A stretch of 64,000 bases of DNA, taken from assembly GCA_010645155.1 (NCBI GenBank), contig CM021323.1:923196-987195 (forward strand), read 5' to 3'. The notes beneath the pieces were generated by a model. That model made no database searches. It was not told the origin of the DNA and worked only from the letters and a program-made list of their open reading frames with translations. Position 1 is the stretch's first letter; each line of letters starts with the position of its first letter. A program made the position numbers and the translations under genes. This DNA is from Tigriopus japonicus. Its lineage: Eukaryota > Arthropoda > Copepoda > Harpacticoida > Harpacticidae. This document shows positions 36,501 through 47,657 of this stretch, one piece after another.

Positions 36501-39500
36501 GGGAGGGGGTCTTCCCTGGTTCGTCCTGAAATGAAAAACCTTTTAAGAAGCTAAATGAAAGATGATTACACGTTTATTTGTAAAAAGGATTCATTGCAAA
36601 GCTCATAAATTCTTGTAATCGTAATTGGGAAAGTTCTGGAATATTGCCACCGGGTGAAGTGTGGAAAGCAGTAAATTATGAAGCGGTATATGAAGGCCGC
36701 TATTGGAGAACATGTCAGATTTCGATAAGGATTTTTTTTCTCCTTTTTGCAAAAGGAGACAGAAAAAAAAATTGTGATAGGGTACGCCCTGAGAATCTCA
36801 TTTTCCCACATGGGGGCGTATGTCTATATGTCAGGAAAGACTTACTTCTAAGTCATGTTCAAATGTCGAATGGAGAAGTAGAAGTTTTGATTTGTCACAT
36901 CAAGGCTCTTGATCTTACGGTTGTAACAATGTATCGGCCACCTTCATTTCTATCAGCTCTCCAATTCACAGGAAAGGAGTTAGATCGAGAGGTTAGTTCT
37001 CGACTCTTTGTAGTTGGCGACTTCGATTTTCCGGCTAGCATTGTTGAGTGGGAGGTTAGTCCGGATGGGTACATTCCCATTTCGAAAACAGCATCGCTGT
37101 CTTTCGAAAAATTGGAAGAGTTTGCGATCTTGCGTAATCTCTCTCAACACGTTGGTGTTGCAACCAGAGCAGAGAGTGTTTTAGACTTAGTTTTTTCCAA
37201 TGACCCTGATCTGATCCAGTATGTCCATGTTGCCCCATGTACTCTTTCAAATCATCACATTCTTGAGATAGGGTCGACCATTACTCAAAAGCCGGGGAGC
37301 TCAAGAGTTAAACCTGCACAAAAGGTGGGTCTGGCAAGGTTCAAGTTCAAAGAGGAACATTGGCCTCTTATTGTTGAAAGATTGGAAGAATTGGACTTGA
37401 TTTCCATTTTGAAGCAGCAACCATCCATAGATGACGCCATAAATAGGCTGATTTCTATTTTACAGGAGGTTTGTTTGTCTCTGTGTATTCCAGAAACGGC
37501 GCCAAAAGGTGGACCATTGTCCAGAATTCCAAATATTAGAAAGAAGTTGTTCAAAAGGAGTTGTCAGATTTCAAATAGACTTCGACGTATTTCAAATCCA
37601 TTTGCTGAAGCCAGCCTCCAAAACAAATTGGATGCAATCCAATCAAAGATTAGGGCCTCCATTAATTCCGATCAGTTGGAGAAGGAAAGTAGAGTGATCC
37701 AGGAGGTAAAGACGAATCCTAAGGCGTTTTTCTCTTTTGCAAACACAAAGAGAAAAATGAAGCATCCTGTAGGACCTTTTGAAGTCGACGGTAAAACTGT
37801 CAATGATAGTGAGGTTATGGCTAATATGCTTGGAGATCAGTTCTCAAGTGTATTTTCAATTCCGAAAAGGGTTGGTAGAGCAGGTCATGACTGTAGTAAT
37901 GTTGTTGATGAGCCTGGCATTGATAGTCAGGACAATCAATTGGAGGATCTGGTAGTAACAGGTCAAGATGCTTTTGAGGCCATCAAGAGCTTAAAGCTCT
38001 CAAGTTCTCCTGGACCTGATAGTGTGACATCTCAGTTTCTGATGAAATGTTCACAGATTCTTGCCCCTGTTTTCTCGTACTTGATGCGTCGCATTTTACA
38101 GAGTGGGGCAGAAGTATCCGGACAAAACTTTGAACATAATTTACAGCATCAAGAGCTATTTTAAGCCAATTGTGTATTTAACAAAAAAAAGTTTGGACAA
38201 CAATTAAGAACATTTTTATTCAATATGGTCACCGTTGGCCTTAATGACGGCGTCCAAGCGGCCGACAAAGGCCGAGCAGGCTTTGCCGACCTCGGCCGTG
38301 GAAAAGGAGGCCATGTTCTGCTTCACCGACGACTTCAGAGACGCTAGGTTGTTGTGGGGCATCTTGTTGACCTTCCTCCTCAGCTCGGACCACAACTAGA
38401 AGTCGCATGGGTTGAGGTCAGGGCTGTTTGAAGGCCACTCGTCTTTCTTGACCACCACGTCAAATTTGTTGTTCAAAAAGTTCATGGAAACATTGGACAC
38501 ATGACACGGAGCAGAGTCCTGGATCCACATGAATTTGGTTCCTGGTGGGTACGAGGTTGCCAGCCAGGGCATCACGACCTTCCTTAGAAGCTCCATGTAC
38601 CCGGCGGCGTTGAGCCTGAATTTGGGAGGGAAGACATGGGCTGGCATCACCTTCCCGTCGCTGCTGATGAGGCCAAAGACCATAATCTTGGCAGGATTCT
38701 TTGTCTTCATGATGGGAGGCACAACGGTCTGTTCTCGGCAAGCCATCGGTTGTTCTGGGGGTTGTACGTGCCATCCACCGTGAAGATTGACTCATCTGAG
38801 AAAAGTCTGACCGTCCTCGGATTGACCTTGCAGATTCTGCGCAACTTCTTGCCCCTCTCAAGCTTGGTGGCCTTCATCTTCTCGGTAAGAAGGTGGCGTC
38901 TGCCTCTGACGTAGGAGGTCAAGTTCAGGTCCTCCTTGACGGCCCTGGCCACATTCCTCTTGCTCACGGACCGCCTGGCTGCGTGGGCCGATATGGGCAC
39001 AGCTGGGTTGGCCTCGATGGACCTCCTCAGGCCCACCAAGAACCTGGGGGCCCGCTTTTTTGCCCTGTGTGGGCCGCAGGGGGCATGGCCTGTCCCCCGG
39101 CCAGACTGCAGCCTCTTTATGACCTCGTAAACGGTGGCCCTGGGGTACTTGGTTGACTTGATGATGGCTCTGGCGTCGTTGCCGGCCAAGAGCAATTCAG
39201 CAATCACTTTCCGCTTTTGTTCCTGGGGCATCATATTTCCGGATTTAAACAAAAAAAAATAACAAACATTCAAAACCGGTTTTTGGCCAAACCAGAAAAA
39301 CGCGGGAAATAAAAATATTCCTCTTGCTTCAGGAGATATACGTCATCCAAGTTTTGTCTGGATACTTCTGCCCCTCCCCGTAGATCAGGGGAAGTTTCCC
39401 TCTTCTCTAAAAGTAGCTTATGTCGTTCCAATTTTTAAGGGCGGAGATACTGTAAGTCACTCCCTAGTAATTATAGGCCCATTTCTCTGACTTCCAGTAT

Positions 39501-42500
39501 TGCAAAGATCTTTGAGAAGATCATGAAGTCCAAGCTTGTTGAGTATTTGGAAGCTCATGATATCATTCCCCCAGGGCAGCATGGGTTTCGAGCACATTTT
39601 AGTACAGTCACCCAATTAGTTGACCACATCGAGCAGATCATTGAGGGGCTTGAAAGTCACGAGTCAGTTGATGTAGTCTATCTTGACTTTGCCAAGGCCT
39701 TTGATAAGGTAAATCATGGTCTTTTGCTCGATCAACTCAAAGAGTTTGGGATCCAAGGAAAGGTCCTGAATTGGATTGATAGTTTCATGAGTGAGAGGAA
39801 GCAAATAGTCAAGGTTGAAGGATCATTTAGTGACATGTATGATGTCAAGTCCGGTGTTCCACAAGGTTCAATCTTAGGTCCGCTCCTGTTTATTCTCTTT
39901 ATTGCTCCTCTCCAGAAGTTTAGAACAAACGCCAGTATTTCTTCATATGCTGAACACAACAAAATTAGTTTGTGGAAGGAATGGTCAGGACTCAAAATGT
40001 TTAGTTGAGGACTTGGAGAATGTCTACTCTTGGGTTGGCGAGAGTAGCATGGCATTGAACGGGATGAAATTCCGCACAATGACGTATGGGACGTCAAAAT
40101 TAGATATTCCACTCAAAGACAATGGAGGTTGTGATATTGAGCAAGTCTCATCCATGAGGGATTTAGGAGTTGTCGTCCAAGATGATGGAAAGTTTGATGA
40201 GCATATCCAGTTGAAAGTGGGGAAGGCATTTCAAACATGTGGCTGGATCTATCGCACTTTCAAGTCCAGAGATAGTATTACGATGCTAACTCTGTTCAAG
40301 TCGACTGTTCAGCCTCATCTTGAATCTGCCTCGCCCATTTGGGCTCCAATGAGTTCGGCAGGTTTGCAAAAGGTCGAGCAGGTTCAAAGATGTTTTACTA
40401 GGAACATCACAGGAATGAGAGAGCTCTCGTATTGGGACAGGCTCCAGAAGTTAGGGCTGCACAGTACTCAGAGAAGGTATGAAAGGTATCTGATACTGTA
40501 TGTCTTCAAGAGCATTCATGGGCTCTGTCCTAACCCAGGCTTTGAGATCAGTTGTAGTGATCGTAGAGGTTTTACTTGCCTTTTGAGAACACCTCCAAAT
40601 CCAAGGGAATCGAGACTAGTTCGAACAATGAAGTCCTCCTCTCCTCTCTTCTTTATCGGGCTCCTTCATTGTTCAATTTGTTACCCATTAGTCTTCGTCG
40701 GGAATATGTAGGAGCTGATCCTCTAACAGCATTTAAGGCAGGATTGGACAAATTTTTGAATACTATTCCTGACCAACCCACTATTCAAGGATTGTACAGA
40801 TCTGCCAACAGTAACTCATTGGCAGATCAAATTTCATATAAACGGTAATTTTATAAACTATATTATAGTGATGGACCGAAAGCGCTTTCGGCAGAAATTT
40901 CGGTTTCGGTTTCGGTTATGCTTACCGAAACCGAAAGCAGACAAGCACTATATAAAATGGAGTTTGACAACAAAATCGAAAAAAATGGTCCAAAAACCTC
41001 TGAAATCTAAGTTTTAAGATTTTTCAAAATTTGCGACTACCCAACATCGAACACATTCTAATTTTTAAGGCGGATTTTGCATTTGAACAATTTTGCAAAC
41101 AGTGAACACTGCTTTCGGTTTCGGTTTCGGTTCGGTCAAGCCCTCTTTCGGCCGAAACTTTCGGTTTCGGTTATGAGCCCTTTCGGTCCATCACTACTAT
41201 ATTAATCATTAACTCTCTTTACAGGGAATCATCCCATTCCTTGTAGCGGTATTAAAAAAACTCAGTTAATAAAAGTCGTTCCCCTTGGTTTCTTGAGTCT
41301 CAAACATTTTGGGAAAAGGTTGGGAATTTCCACAGAAACTTGATATGAATTTTTCAATACCGTGATCAGTTGGGACGGGCAGAAAGTGCAAATAATCTTA
41401 CCCTTTTAGTTACCAAAAGTTGCAAAAAAATGTGCCCAAAAGTGCAAAACAAAGTGCAGAAAAATGTTGAAAGTGCAAATAAATGTCAAAAAAGAGCAAA
41501 TAAATGTCGCAAAAAGAGCAAATAAATGTCAAAAAGAGCAAATAAATGTCAAAAGAGCAAATAAGTGTTAGAAAAGAGCAAATAAATGTCAAAAAAGAGC
41601 AAATAACTTGCATTTGGACTTAAAACGTCATTCATGGAGTACCCACATCTCCTATTTGAGCAGAAGTCATTTACAAGTTACGAGTTCTATTAATTAGGTC
41701 ACTAGCAAAAAGGATGTAAAGTCATGAAAAATACTCTAGTCAACAATCTTCTGAATTTTTCATTCCTAAGGTGGTCTCATGGATGTATGTACCTAAAATA
41801 TAATCGAAATATATTTAGCAATTGTTTTATATGGCTTTACATCACTCCGTTTTCGTCCTTCAAGTTGTTCAAAAATAGACATTGAAAATTGAACAGAAAA
41901 ATACCCACGTGTGCCTAACAATTGTATCAAAGAAAATAGTCCTAAATGTGTTTTATGCATGTTAAGTGACATTAATTCAATATTTGGCCCATGGCCTAAT
42001 TACTAGAACTCAATTTTAAATGTGGCATTCATTGTCTCATCACATCTATATTGTTTGTAGATCCTTCCATTACCATAACATGAGTTGCTTTGGGTTTGCT
42101 ATTTGTTGGTTGCATGGAATGAGATTCTTTTGTCTAATCTTTAGTTTAGTAAACGGGATGTTATAGTTAAAGCCAAGATGGTGAATAAAGTGTGAGGTTT
42201 GCGTCTGAAATGCACATATTTCTTCAAGGTGCTAAGAATGGTTGATTGCAAATGCAAGCTTTTTCGACTAGTTCAAAATTTGATCTTGAAACTAAAAATT
42301 CTTTCAAAAGCCACTACAATTTCTTAACAATTTGTCAATTTTGTTATAAATTGTGTAATCCTAGGGATTTCAAACTATTCCAATAGCTTAAGTTTTCCAT
42401 CATCCGGTAAAACAACTCCTTACTTGATTTTTATTTTTATTTTTATTTTTATCATTTCTTGTTATTCATTAATTAGAAAATCTACTCTTGGGTTACCAAG

Positions 42501-45500
42501 AGTAGAAAGGGATGAAATTCCACGCAATTACCGATGAGGCGTCACTTTTTGAAGCACGTACAACTCAAAGACAATGGAGTTGCGATATTAATTTGTGCGT
42601 TGTCGTCCAAGATCATGGAAAGGTAGATGAACTTATTCGGTTGAAAGTGAGTAAGGCATCTTAAACAAGTGGATGGGTCTATCGCACTTTCAAATCCAGA
42701 GGTTGTTCAACCTCGTTTTAGAATATACATGTGCTTCCCTTTTGGGCTCCAATAATATCTGGATCACCTGGAATAGCATCCTATTGGCAAGGTAACGCTT
42801 TCAAGGTTACAAGAGAGGAACACTGTGGTTTGTTTACTGAATCTATGGATGAAGAACCCATCTCAGAATAATATTGTTTAAGTCCAATGAAAATTGGAGA
42901 TTTGACGGATAATACATCGGAAATAGCGCGCAACGAAATGCGATCTACAAGCATAACCTCAAACCGATAATTGACGAGCTACTCCCGATCGAACTTCGGG
43001 GGAAATGTACGTTCACTGTACTAGTGTTAATTTAGACTCAGTTGGCAGAAAGCGATCCAAGTACTCAGGGCACGAATTCGACGAATCTTCCGGGGTAAAT
43101 TATATTTCTATNNNNNNNNNNNNNNNNNNNNNNNNNNNNNNNNNNNNNNNNNNNNNNNNNNNNNNNNNNNNNNNNNNNNNNNNNNNNNNNNNNNNNNNNN
43201 NNNNNNNNNNNNNNNNNNNNNNNNNNNNNNNNNNNNNNNNNNNNNNNNNNNNNNNNNNNNNNNNNNNNNNNNNNNNNNNNNNNNNNNNNNNNNNNNNNNN
43301 NNNNNNNNNNNNNNNNNNNNNNNNNNNNNNNNNNNNNNNNNNNNNNNNNNNNNNNNNNNNNNNNNNNNNNNNNNNNNNNNNNNNNNNNNNNNNNNNNNNN
43401 NNNNNNNNNNNNNNNNNNNNNNNNNNNNNNNNNNNNNNNNNNNNAAACCCCTCATCCTTAATTGGGGTTTCCATGATAAGAATAGAGCTTGTGGATGAGA
43501 AGTTCGATACGTCGGGGTCACCAATAAAGCGATTCGAATAAGGAGAAATAAATACGTGTTTTCGCTTTTGTATTTCGTAACCCCAATCCATTTCCAATTT
43601 GACATTTCCGCTAATTAAGACTTGACACAATGGTGAGCAGAGTACCGAAGGAGAGGCGCTACAATTACATGTTCTTAATTTCGGTGTTCTACCCCTTATT
43701 CTTGCTAAGAAACTTGACCAAGTTGGCCATGGCCATGTTCTGTTCACGATTTGCTTAGCCACACTGTACCTAGGTACCTGAAATATATTCATTGATCGCA
43801 CGATAACTCAACGGAATAATATTTTTGTTACGTAAACTTTGCCTTCTATTTCAATAATCAGGCCCAAGCTGAATCCTTGGAAATTTGTCCTGAAATGTGG
43901 TAATTATAGGTATTTTCACGGATAAAACTAGTGTTAATGATAGTTCCAATGTTTAAATAGAAATGTCTAGAAAATATGATTAATGTCAACATTATGCGTT
44001 TCATTCGCTTATGCTTAAAGATCATTTGCTTGCCTTTCAGCAACACACTATTGCTGGACCTGTGGTTGGAACTACGGATAGTTCCATTGAACTCAGCGGT
44101 AACGCCATTGGCGATTGCATTACAGACACCTTTACCGTTAAGAACCCAAGAGCCAAATCACCACCTGTAATTTGCGGTTTCAACAACGGTCAACATAGTA
44201 CGTAACATTGTCACAATTGAATCCCCATATCGAGCCTCTACTATTCGAAAACTACCCTTACAACAATCGATCCTATTAATTGTTCTTGTAGTGATTTATG
44301 AGATGGCATCGCCGTGTTCGTCTTTGGACTTTCAACTTGGTGCCGGGGGACAAGCCAGGAATTGGGATATCAAAGGTAGCTCAATCATATCTAAATTCGT
44401 CATTTGCAACTTGATCGAGTTTATAGAGTGAAATTTCCATAGTGACTCAATACAAATGTGGTAATGAGGATATTGCTGGTCAGGATGGCTGCCTTCAATA
44501 CTTTACAACACCAACTGGCACAATTGCTAGCTACAATTTTCCAACTACTTCAACAACCATTGACGAGAACAGTAAGTATTAGCCTGTACACTGGACATTT
44601 GTGAAGGAAATTGAAGTTTCATTTTCTCTTTCAGCCACTCATTTATCTCGACAAAGTTATTCGATATGCGTTCGTCGTCATGCTGGCATGTGTTCCATTT
44701 GCTACACCCCATCCATTATTCCTGATGCCGAGGCAGCGGATGATCAAGTAATCACTTTTGCCTTTCAATTGAAATGAAACACGTGGTTAAATTGTATTTT
44801 TTACTTTTTAGGTCTCGTTTGGACTTAAGTATGTAGTAGTACTAGTGTTTTTTTGGTTGAATTGATAGAGGTTTAACAGTCAAGTGATTAGATAGATAGA
44901 TTGAATTATCCTCATTTTCTCAAAAATTGCTTCTTAGTTTTGCTCTGACTTTTACCGGGGCGCCGAAACAACTCACACACTTCATTAACACAAATGCAGT
45001 CAAAAATTGTGTGTTGTATCGGCGCACCCGGTATCCTGCAGATTAAGATAAGTGTTTGAGTAGTACCCTCCTAGTACCATTTAGAAGTGATCTTTTTAAA
45101 CAAAACGGTAGCTCCCTGAAAAGCTATATAAAACACTACCTGTTTTGTACGTGTTAAGAAAACCCTGTGGTGGAATGCATTAAGTGGATTGACACGTGAA
45201 TACGTGTGGATAAACAAATGTTTTCATCATAAGGTCTTATTTTTTGGCATTGTCCGTTTGTACAAACAAACTATACTATACAAAATATCTTTCAATATTT
45301 TGATGGTGAATACTAAATTGGGCAAATTGTATTTCATCTGCATTTGAGTACAACGGACCTATGAAAAGCTTCTCTAATGTTCATGTCGGATTTAGTTTGT
45401 TTTACTATTTGTATCTTGATATTTTGTGACTGCTACTTATTACGTTAAGACGTTAAATTTTTAAAATATAAACAAATGTCTCATTGCAGCAAGGGAATGG

Positions 45501-46101
45501 ATGCTGGAGTTGATACCGAGTGCCGTGATGACTACTTGCAGGTGAATCACATTCCGAAATGGGTACGCTTTTAGTCAGCCTTTCAATCATAATCTTTTTT
45601 CTAGATTCCGTATGGAGAGTTGGACAAGGCCGTTGGTGAAATAGGAAAACAATTGTTTTGCGGACGGGCATTTAATGTCGACGCTGCCGCTACGGTCCCT
45701 GTTTCGATTTGTTGTAAGTGAAGTAAATGAAATGTAATATAAAAACCAATACTGAAGGCATCTGCAAATAAGATCATGTAGAACGAATGTGGATACATTT
45801 TCATTTGCGACTTGATCATCTAAAGAATTGAGTTGGCAAATCAAGAGTTTAATGTCGATTATTTATTCCTTTTTTAAATCTGTGGAGAAACTATCAAAAT
45901 TAATTGAACTTGTTGTATAGGTATTACTCAATTCATCTCGAAATATTCACGTTTTCTTCTTTTTCAGCGAGTAACATTCCCTTCCAAATTCACTACGTGA
46001 CCACTCAAAACGAAGTTGACAAGGGAAAGAACAACGAGATGATTAATGTTCCTGGTGGAATCGTTGGATTCAGTTTGGACTACCGACAAGTTCCATGCTA
46101 A
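33543..46101 (+). CDS. secreted CUB-like arthropod protein, paralogue A (split by a 9.8-kb intron)
   Basis: Thirteen exons join in phase: 33543-33648, 33743-33774, 33877-33952, 34012-34062, 34125-34264, 44041-44197, 44292-44375, 44443-44571, 44635-44747, 44812-44828, 45490-45541, 45605-45713, 45968-46101; about 399 residues. A signal peptide (about residues 1-23) is followed by LSLFEIVKFK, a small disulfide knot NEACTPGG...GTCYTNDEC...GTCANGFGVCC, and a CUB-like module with SCGGTSSDNCTY, DICRIRLDF, PPVICGFNNGQH and RNWDIKVTQYKC. A second cysteine-rich half ends GIVGFSLDYRQVPC. This layout belongs to a large family of uncharacterised secreted proteins in insects and crustaceans; the role is unknown, and CUB folds usually bind proteins or glycans. 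Exon number and phases match paralogue B almost throughout. Exons 5 and 6 are separated by nested transposons and a gap, so continuity is inferred from phase and homology. An acceptor-like AG before the ATG suggests a 5' UTR intron. AATAAA lies at 46225-46230. Confidence 0.85.
34265..36643. other. first part of intron 5 of paralogue A, unassigned
   Basis: AT-rich intronic sequence. No coding similarity or clear element ends recognised before the retrotransposon. Confidence 0.5.
38105..39374 (-). mobile_element. maT (DD37D) Tc1/mariner-superfamily transposon, inactive
   Basis: Inverted ends GGGGCAGAAGTATCC (from 38105) and its complement ending at 39374, extending about 26 bp with one mismatch, bound a 1270-bp element. 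It interrupts the retrotransposon: host codons for ILQSG end at 38107 and LPVDQGKFPSSLKVA resumes at about 39374. The minus-strand transposase (about 39234-38216) has the helix-turn-helix N-terminus and a D-D-D catalytic triad: FSDESIF, then WIQDSAPCH, then SPDLNPCDF, with 37 residues between the last two, which defines the maT family. GC content is visibly higher than the surroundings. Confidence 0.88.
38216..39234 (-). pseudogene. maT transposase with frameshift and stop
   Basis: Frame one runs from the Met at 39234 (MMPQEQKRK) to about 38735 (NNRWLAE). The protein continues in another frame (TVVPPIMKTKNPAKIMVFG) to CDF at 38396, then TAG replaces a codon, and LWSELRRKVNK...ANGDHIE resumes to a stop at 38216-38218. 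One frameshift plus one nonsense codon make it non-functional, although all three catalytic aspartates remain readable. Confidence 0.88.
40866..41196. mobile_element. hAT-type MITE with perfect 8-bp target duplication
   Basis: Inverted ends TAGTGATGGACCGAAAG (40866-40882) and its near-complement CTTTCGGTCCATCACTA (41180-41196). The identical flanks CTATATTA (40858-40865 and 41197-41204) are an 8-bp target duplication as in hAT elements. The subterminal regions are full of TTTCGGTTTCGG repeats in both orientations. It is 331 bp with no coding sequence. It sits right at the 3' end of the retrotransposon. A partial copy occurs at 55648. Confidence 0.92.
41473..41607. repeat. minisatellite, unit about 19-21 bp
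   Basis: About six to seven tandem copies of a unit like GAGCAAATAAATGTCAAAAA, differing mainly in the length of the A run. Degenerate copies (GTGCAAAA, GTGCAGAAAAATG) extend upstream to about 41411. Confidence 0.9.
41608..42478. other. intron 5 of paralogue A, unassigned
   Basis: AT-rich. A short TTTTA repeat lies at about 42427-42452. No other feature recognised. Confidence 0.5.
42479..42755 (+). pseudogene. diverged retrotransposon fragment
   Basis: Collinear at the nucleotide level with 40021-40350 of the non-LTR element. Shared blocks include TCTACTCTTGGGTT, GGGATGAAATTCC, CTCAAAGACAATGGAG, GTTGTCGTCCAAGAT and TATCGCACTTTCAA. Many indels break the frame. It is an older copy than the main one. 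Confidence 0.8.
43112..43444. other. assembly gap (333 N)
   Basis: A run of 333 undetermined bases inside intron 5 of paralogue A. The long frames across it are artefacts. Confidence 0.99.
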
Positions 46102-46856
46102 AACTCAATTCTCAATCCATGTCCATTGAGAAAGGCTATTTCCTAAGAGAAATGTCGTCTTGCATCAAGAAAAAAGTTTCCAGCCAACGCTTGGTCTTAA
46201 AGATATATATTGACAACACTTTGGAATAAATTATCAAATTTACAAATTGTTGCATTAACCGTTTTCATTGTGATTTGAAGAACAAGGGAGAGACTTGAAA
46301 TGAGCGTTGCTGTGAAAAATGTCCCTTGTTCCTGATTTTACGCAGACATAAACCAACAGAAATTTCAATAGCCTCAACTAGCCTAAATTATTTTATGACT
46401 AGAAAGGATTGCTAAACCCAACGCCACTGGTTTTTTAACGATGGGAAAAGTTCGGTCTTTCGGTCTTTTTTGTGGCTGGAAATCTAATTCCATTTTAGAC
46501 ACAACAAATAATTTTGCCTGAAAAGAGAAAGTGGAACGTGTTGAAAGATCATTTAAATATGGCCTCATGAGATAGATCACATGAAGAATCTATCATATTT
46601 TTCTGAGCACAACAATCGTCTTTTTGGAATGGTTTAGTGTCACTTGTCCGTTATGTCAAGTACGGATAATCAAGGCCAAATTAATTTCTCAGGACGAAAA
46701 ACAGAAATACAGCTTAAGGTTTGTCATTGTACAAAATTAAGAGATTAGTGGGTGCAGTTAATTGGTTTTCATTGTAGTACGAGTAACGAGGCCGTAAGTG
46801 GTATTCTGTAATATATCCTGGGTTGAGTCATCCTTGGGTTAATACATCACTTATAA
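46102..46856. other. 3' flank of paralogue A
   Basis: Contains TATTGACAACACTTTG at 46208-46223, a motif shared with the 3' ends of paralogues B and C, directly before AATAAA at 46225-46230. Nothing else recognised. Confidence 0.6.
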
Positions 46857-47657
46857 GTGGCCTCGGATAAAGTTGCTACTTTTGGCCTTAAGTTGCTGCT
46901 TTTCAGCCCTAAAGATGTAATATTTTTTTGGTTAAAGTTGCACCCAATTCGTGGAAGGTTTGCTAAAAGGTTCCTATTTTTGGCCAAAAAAATGCCACTT
47001 TTTGCCAAAAATTTGTCGAATTTTTAAATAAATTGGCAGATCTGTACAACCTTTGAATAGTGGGTTGGTCAGGAAAAGTATTTAAAAATTTGTCCAATCC
47101 TGCCTTAAATGCTGTTAGAGGATCAGCTCCTACATATTCCCGACGAAGACTAATGGGTAACAAATTGAACAATGAAGGAGCCCGATAAAGAAGAGAGGAG
47201 GACTTCATTGATCGAACTAGCCTCGATTCCCTTGGATTTAGAGGTGCTCTTAGGACAGAGCCCATGAACACTCTTGAAAACATTCAGTATCAGATACCTT
47301 TCATACCTTCTTGAGTACTGTACAGTAAAGTACAGTACTCAGTAAAGTATAACAGTATTACAGTACAGTATTTGTCTCAACCTACCAAAATTTTGTTATT
47401 GTATGTTCTTTATCCTTTGTCCTCTTTAAGAACACAGTTTTGCTTTGCACAAAATGTTTTAGAATCTAAGAAAACTAATAATTCTTTGAAAAGGGCTTGC
47501 AAAAGTGCGTGAAAAATATATAATTTGAACAATTTCTGACAAGATGTAAGTGATGGAGACAAAAAATGTCAAAAGTTGTTGAATTTGATTAAAATGGCCT
47601 ATACAGTAGTTGCTATTTTTTCGTACAAGTTGCAATTGGCAACCTTGTCCGAGCCCT
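46857..47657. mobile_element. probable hAT-type element carrying a retrotransposon insertion
   Basis: The left end GTGGCCTCGGATAAAGTTGC and the complement of the right end AGGGCTCGGACAAGGTTGCC (47638-47657) are similar inverted repeats. They are flanked by ACTTATAA (46849-46856) and ACTCATAA (47658-47665), an 8-bp target duplication with one mismatch. Subterminal TTTTGGCC/GGCCAAAA motifs cluster at the left. A 3' retrotransposon fragment is nested inside. The call is less secure than the other hAT elements because both TIR and duplication have mismatches. Confidence 0.5.
47034..47330 (-). pseudogene. 3'-end fragment of the same non-LTR family
   Basis: The minus strand reads PRESRLVRSMKSSSLLYRAP and SLRREYVGADPLTAFKAGLD, almost identical to the tail of the copy ending at 40855. 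It starts near the YERYLIL segment, carries an internal deletion and ends at the same region near the element's 3' end, as expected for a 5'-truncated insertion. Confidence 0.9.

Larger units (their letters stand above)
36644..40855 (+). pseudogene. non-LTR retrotransposon (CR1/Jockey-like), inactive, interrupted
   Basis: Encodes an APE-type endonuclease then a reverse transcriptase. Endonuclease blocks: HGGVCLYVRKDL, MYRPP, VVGDFDFP, SVLDLVFSN and SNHHILEI, where the usual catalytic SDH reads SNH. Reverse transcriptase blocks: SSPGPDSVT, then after the inserted element GQHGFRAHFSTVTQL, YLDFAKAFDKV (motif A) and GVPQGSILGPLLF (motif B). The YADD box is destroyed at about 39946-39960 by a frameshift (YAEH). 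Downstream lie the thumb region, WDRLQKLGL, and the tail RAPSLFNLLPISLRREYVGADPLTAFK. A further frameshift is at about 39455-39470. The 5' end is truncated or unclear: the first recognisable residues are at about 36790. Insertion of the maT element at 38105-39374 splits the reverse transcriptase. Same orientation as the host gene. Confidence 0.9.

Noticed and set aside
41411..41607. Regularly repeated array considered as CRISPR
   Set aside because: Units are contiguous without unique spacers and the genome is eukaryotic; it is a minisatellite.
43005..43801. Open frames running through the second N block
   Set aside because: Same artefact; flanking residues show no family similarity.
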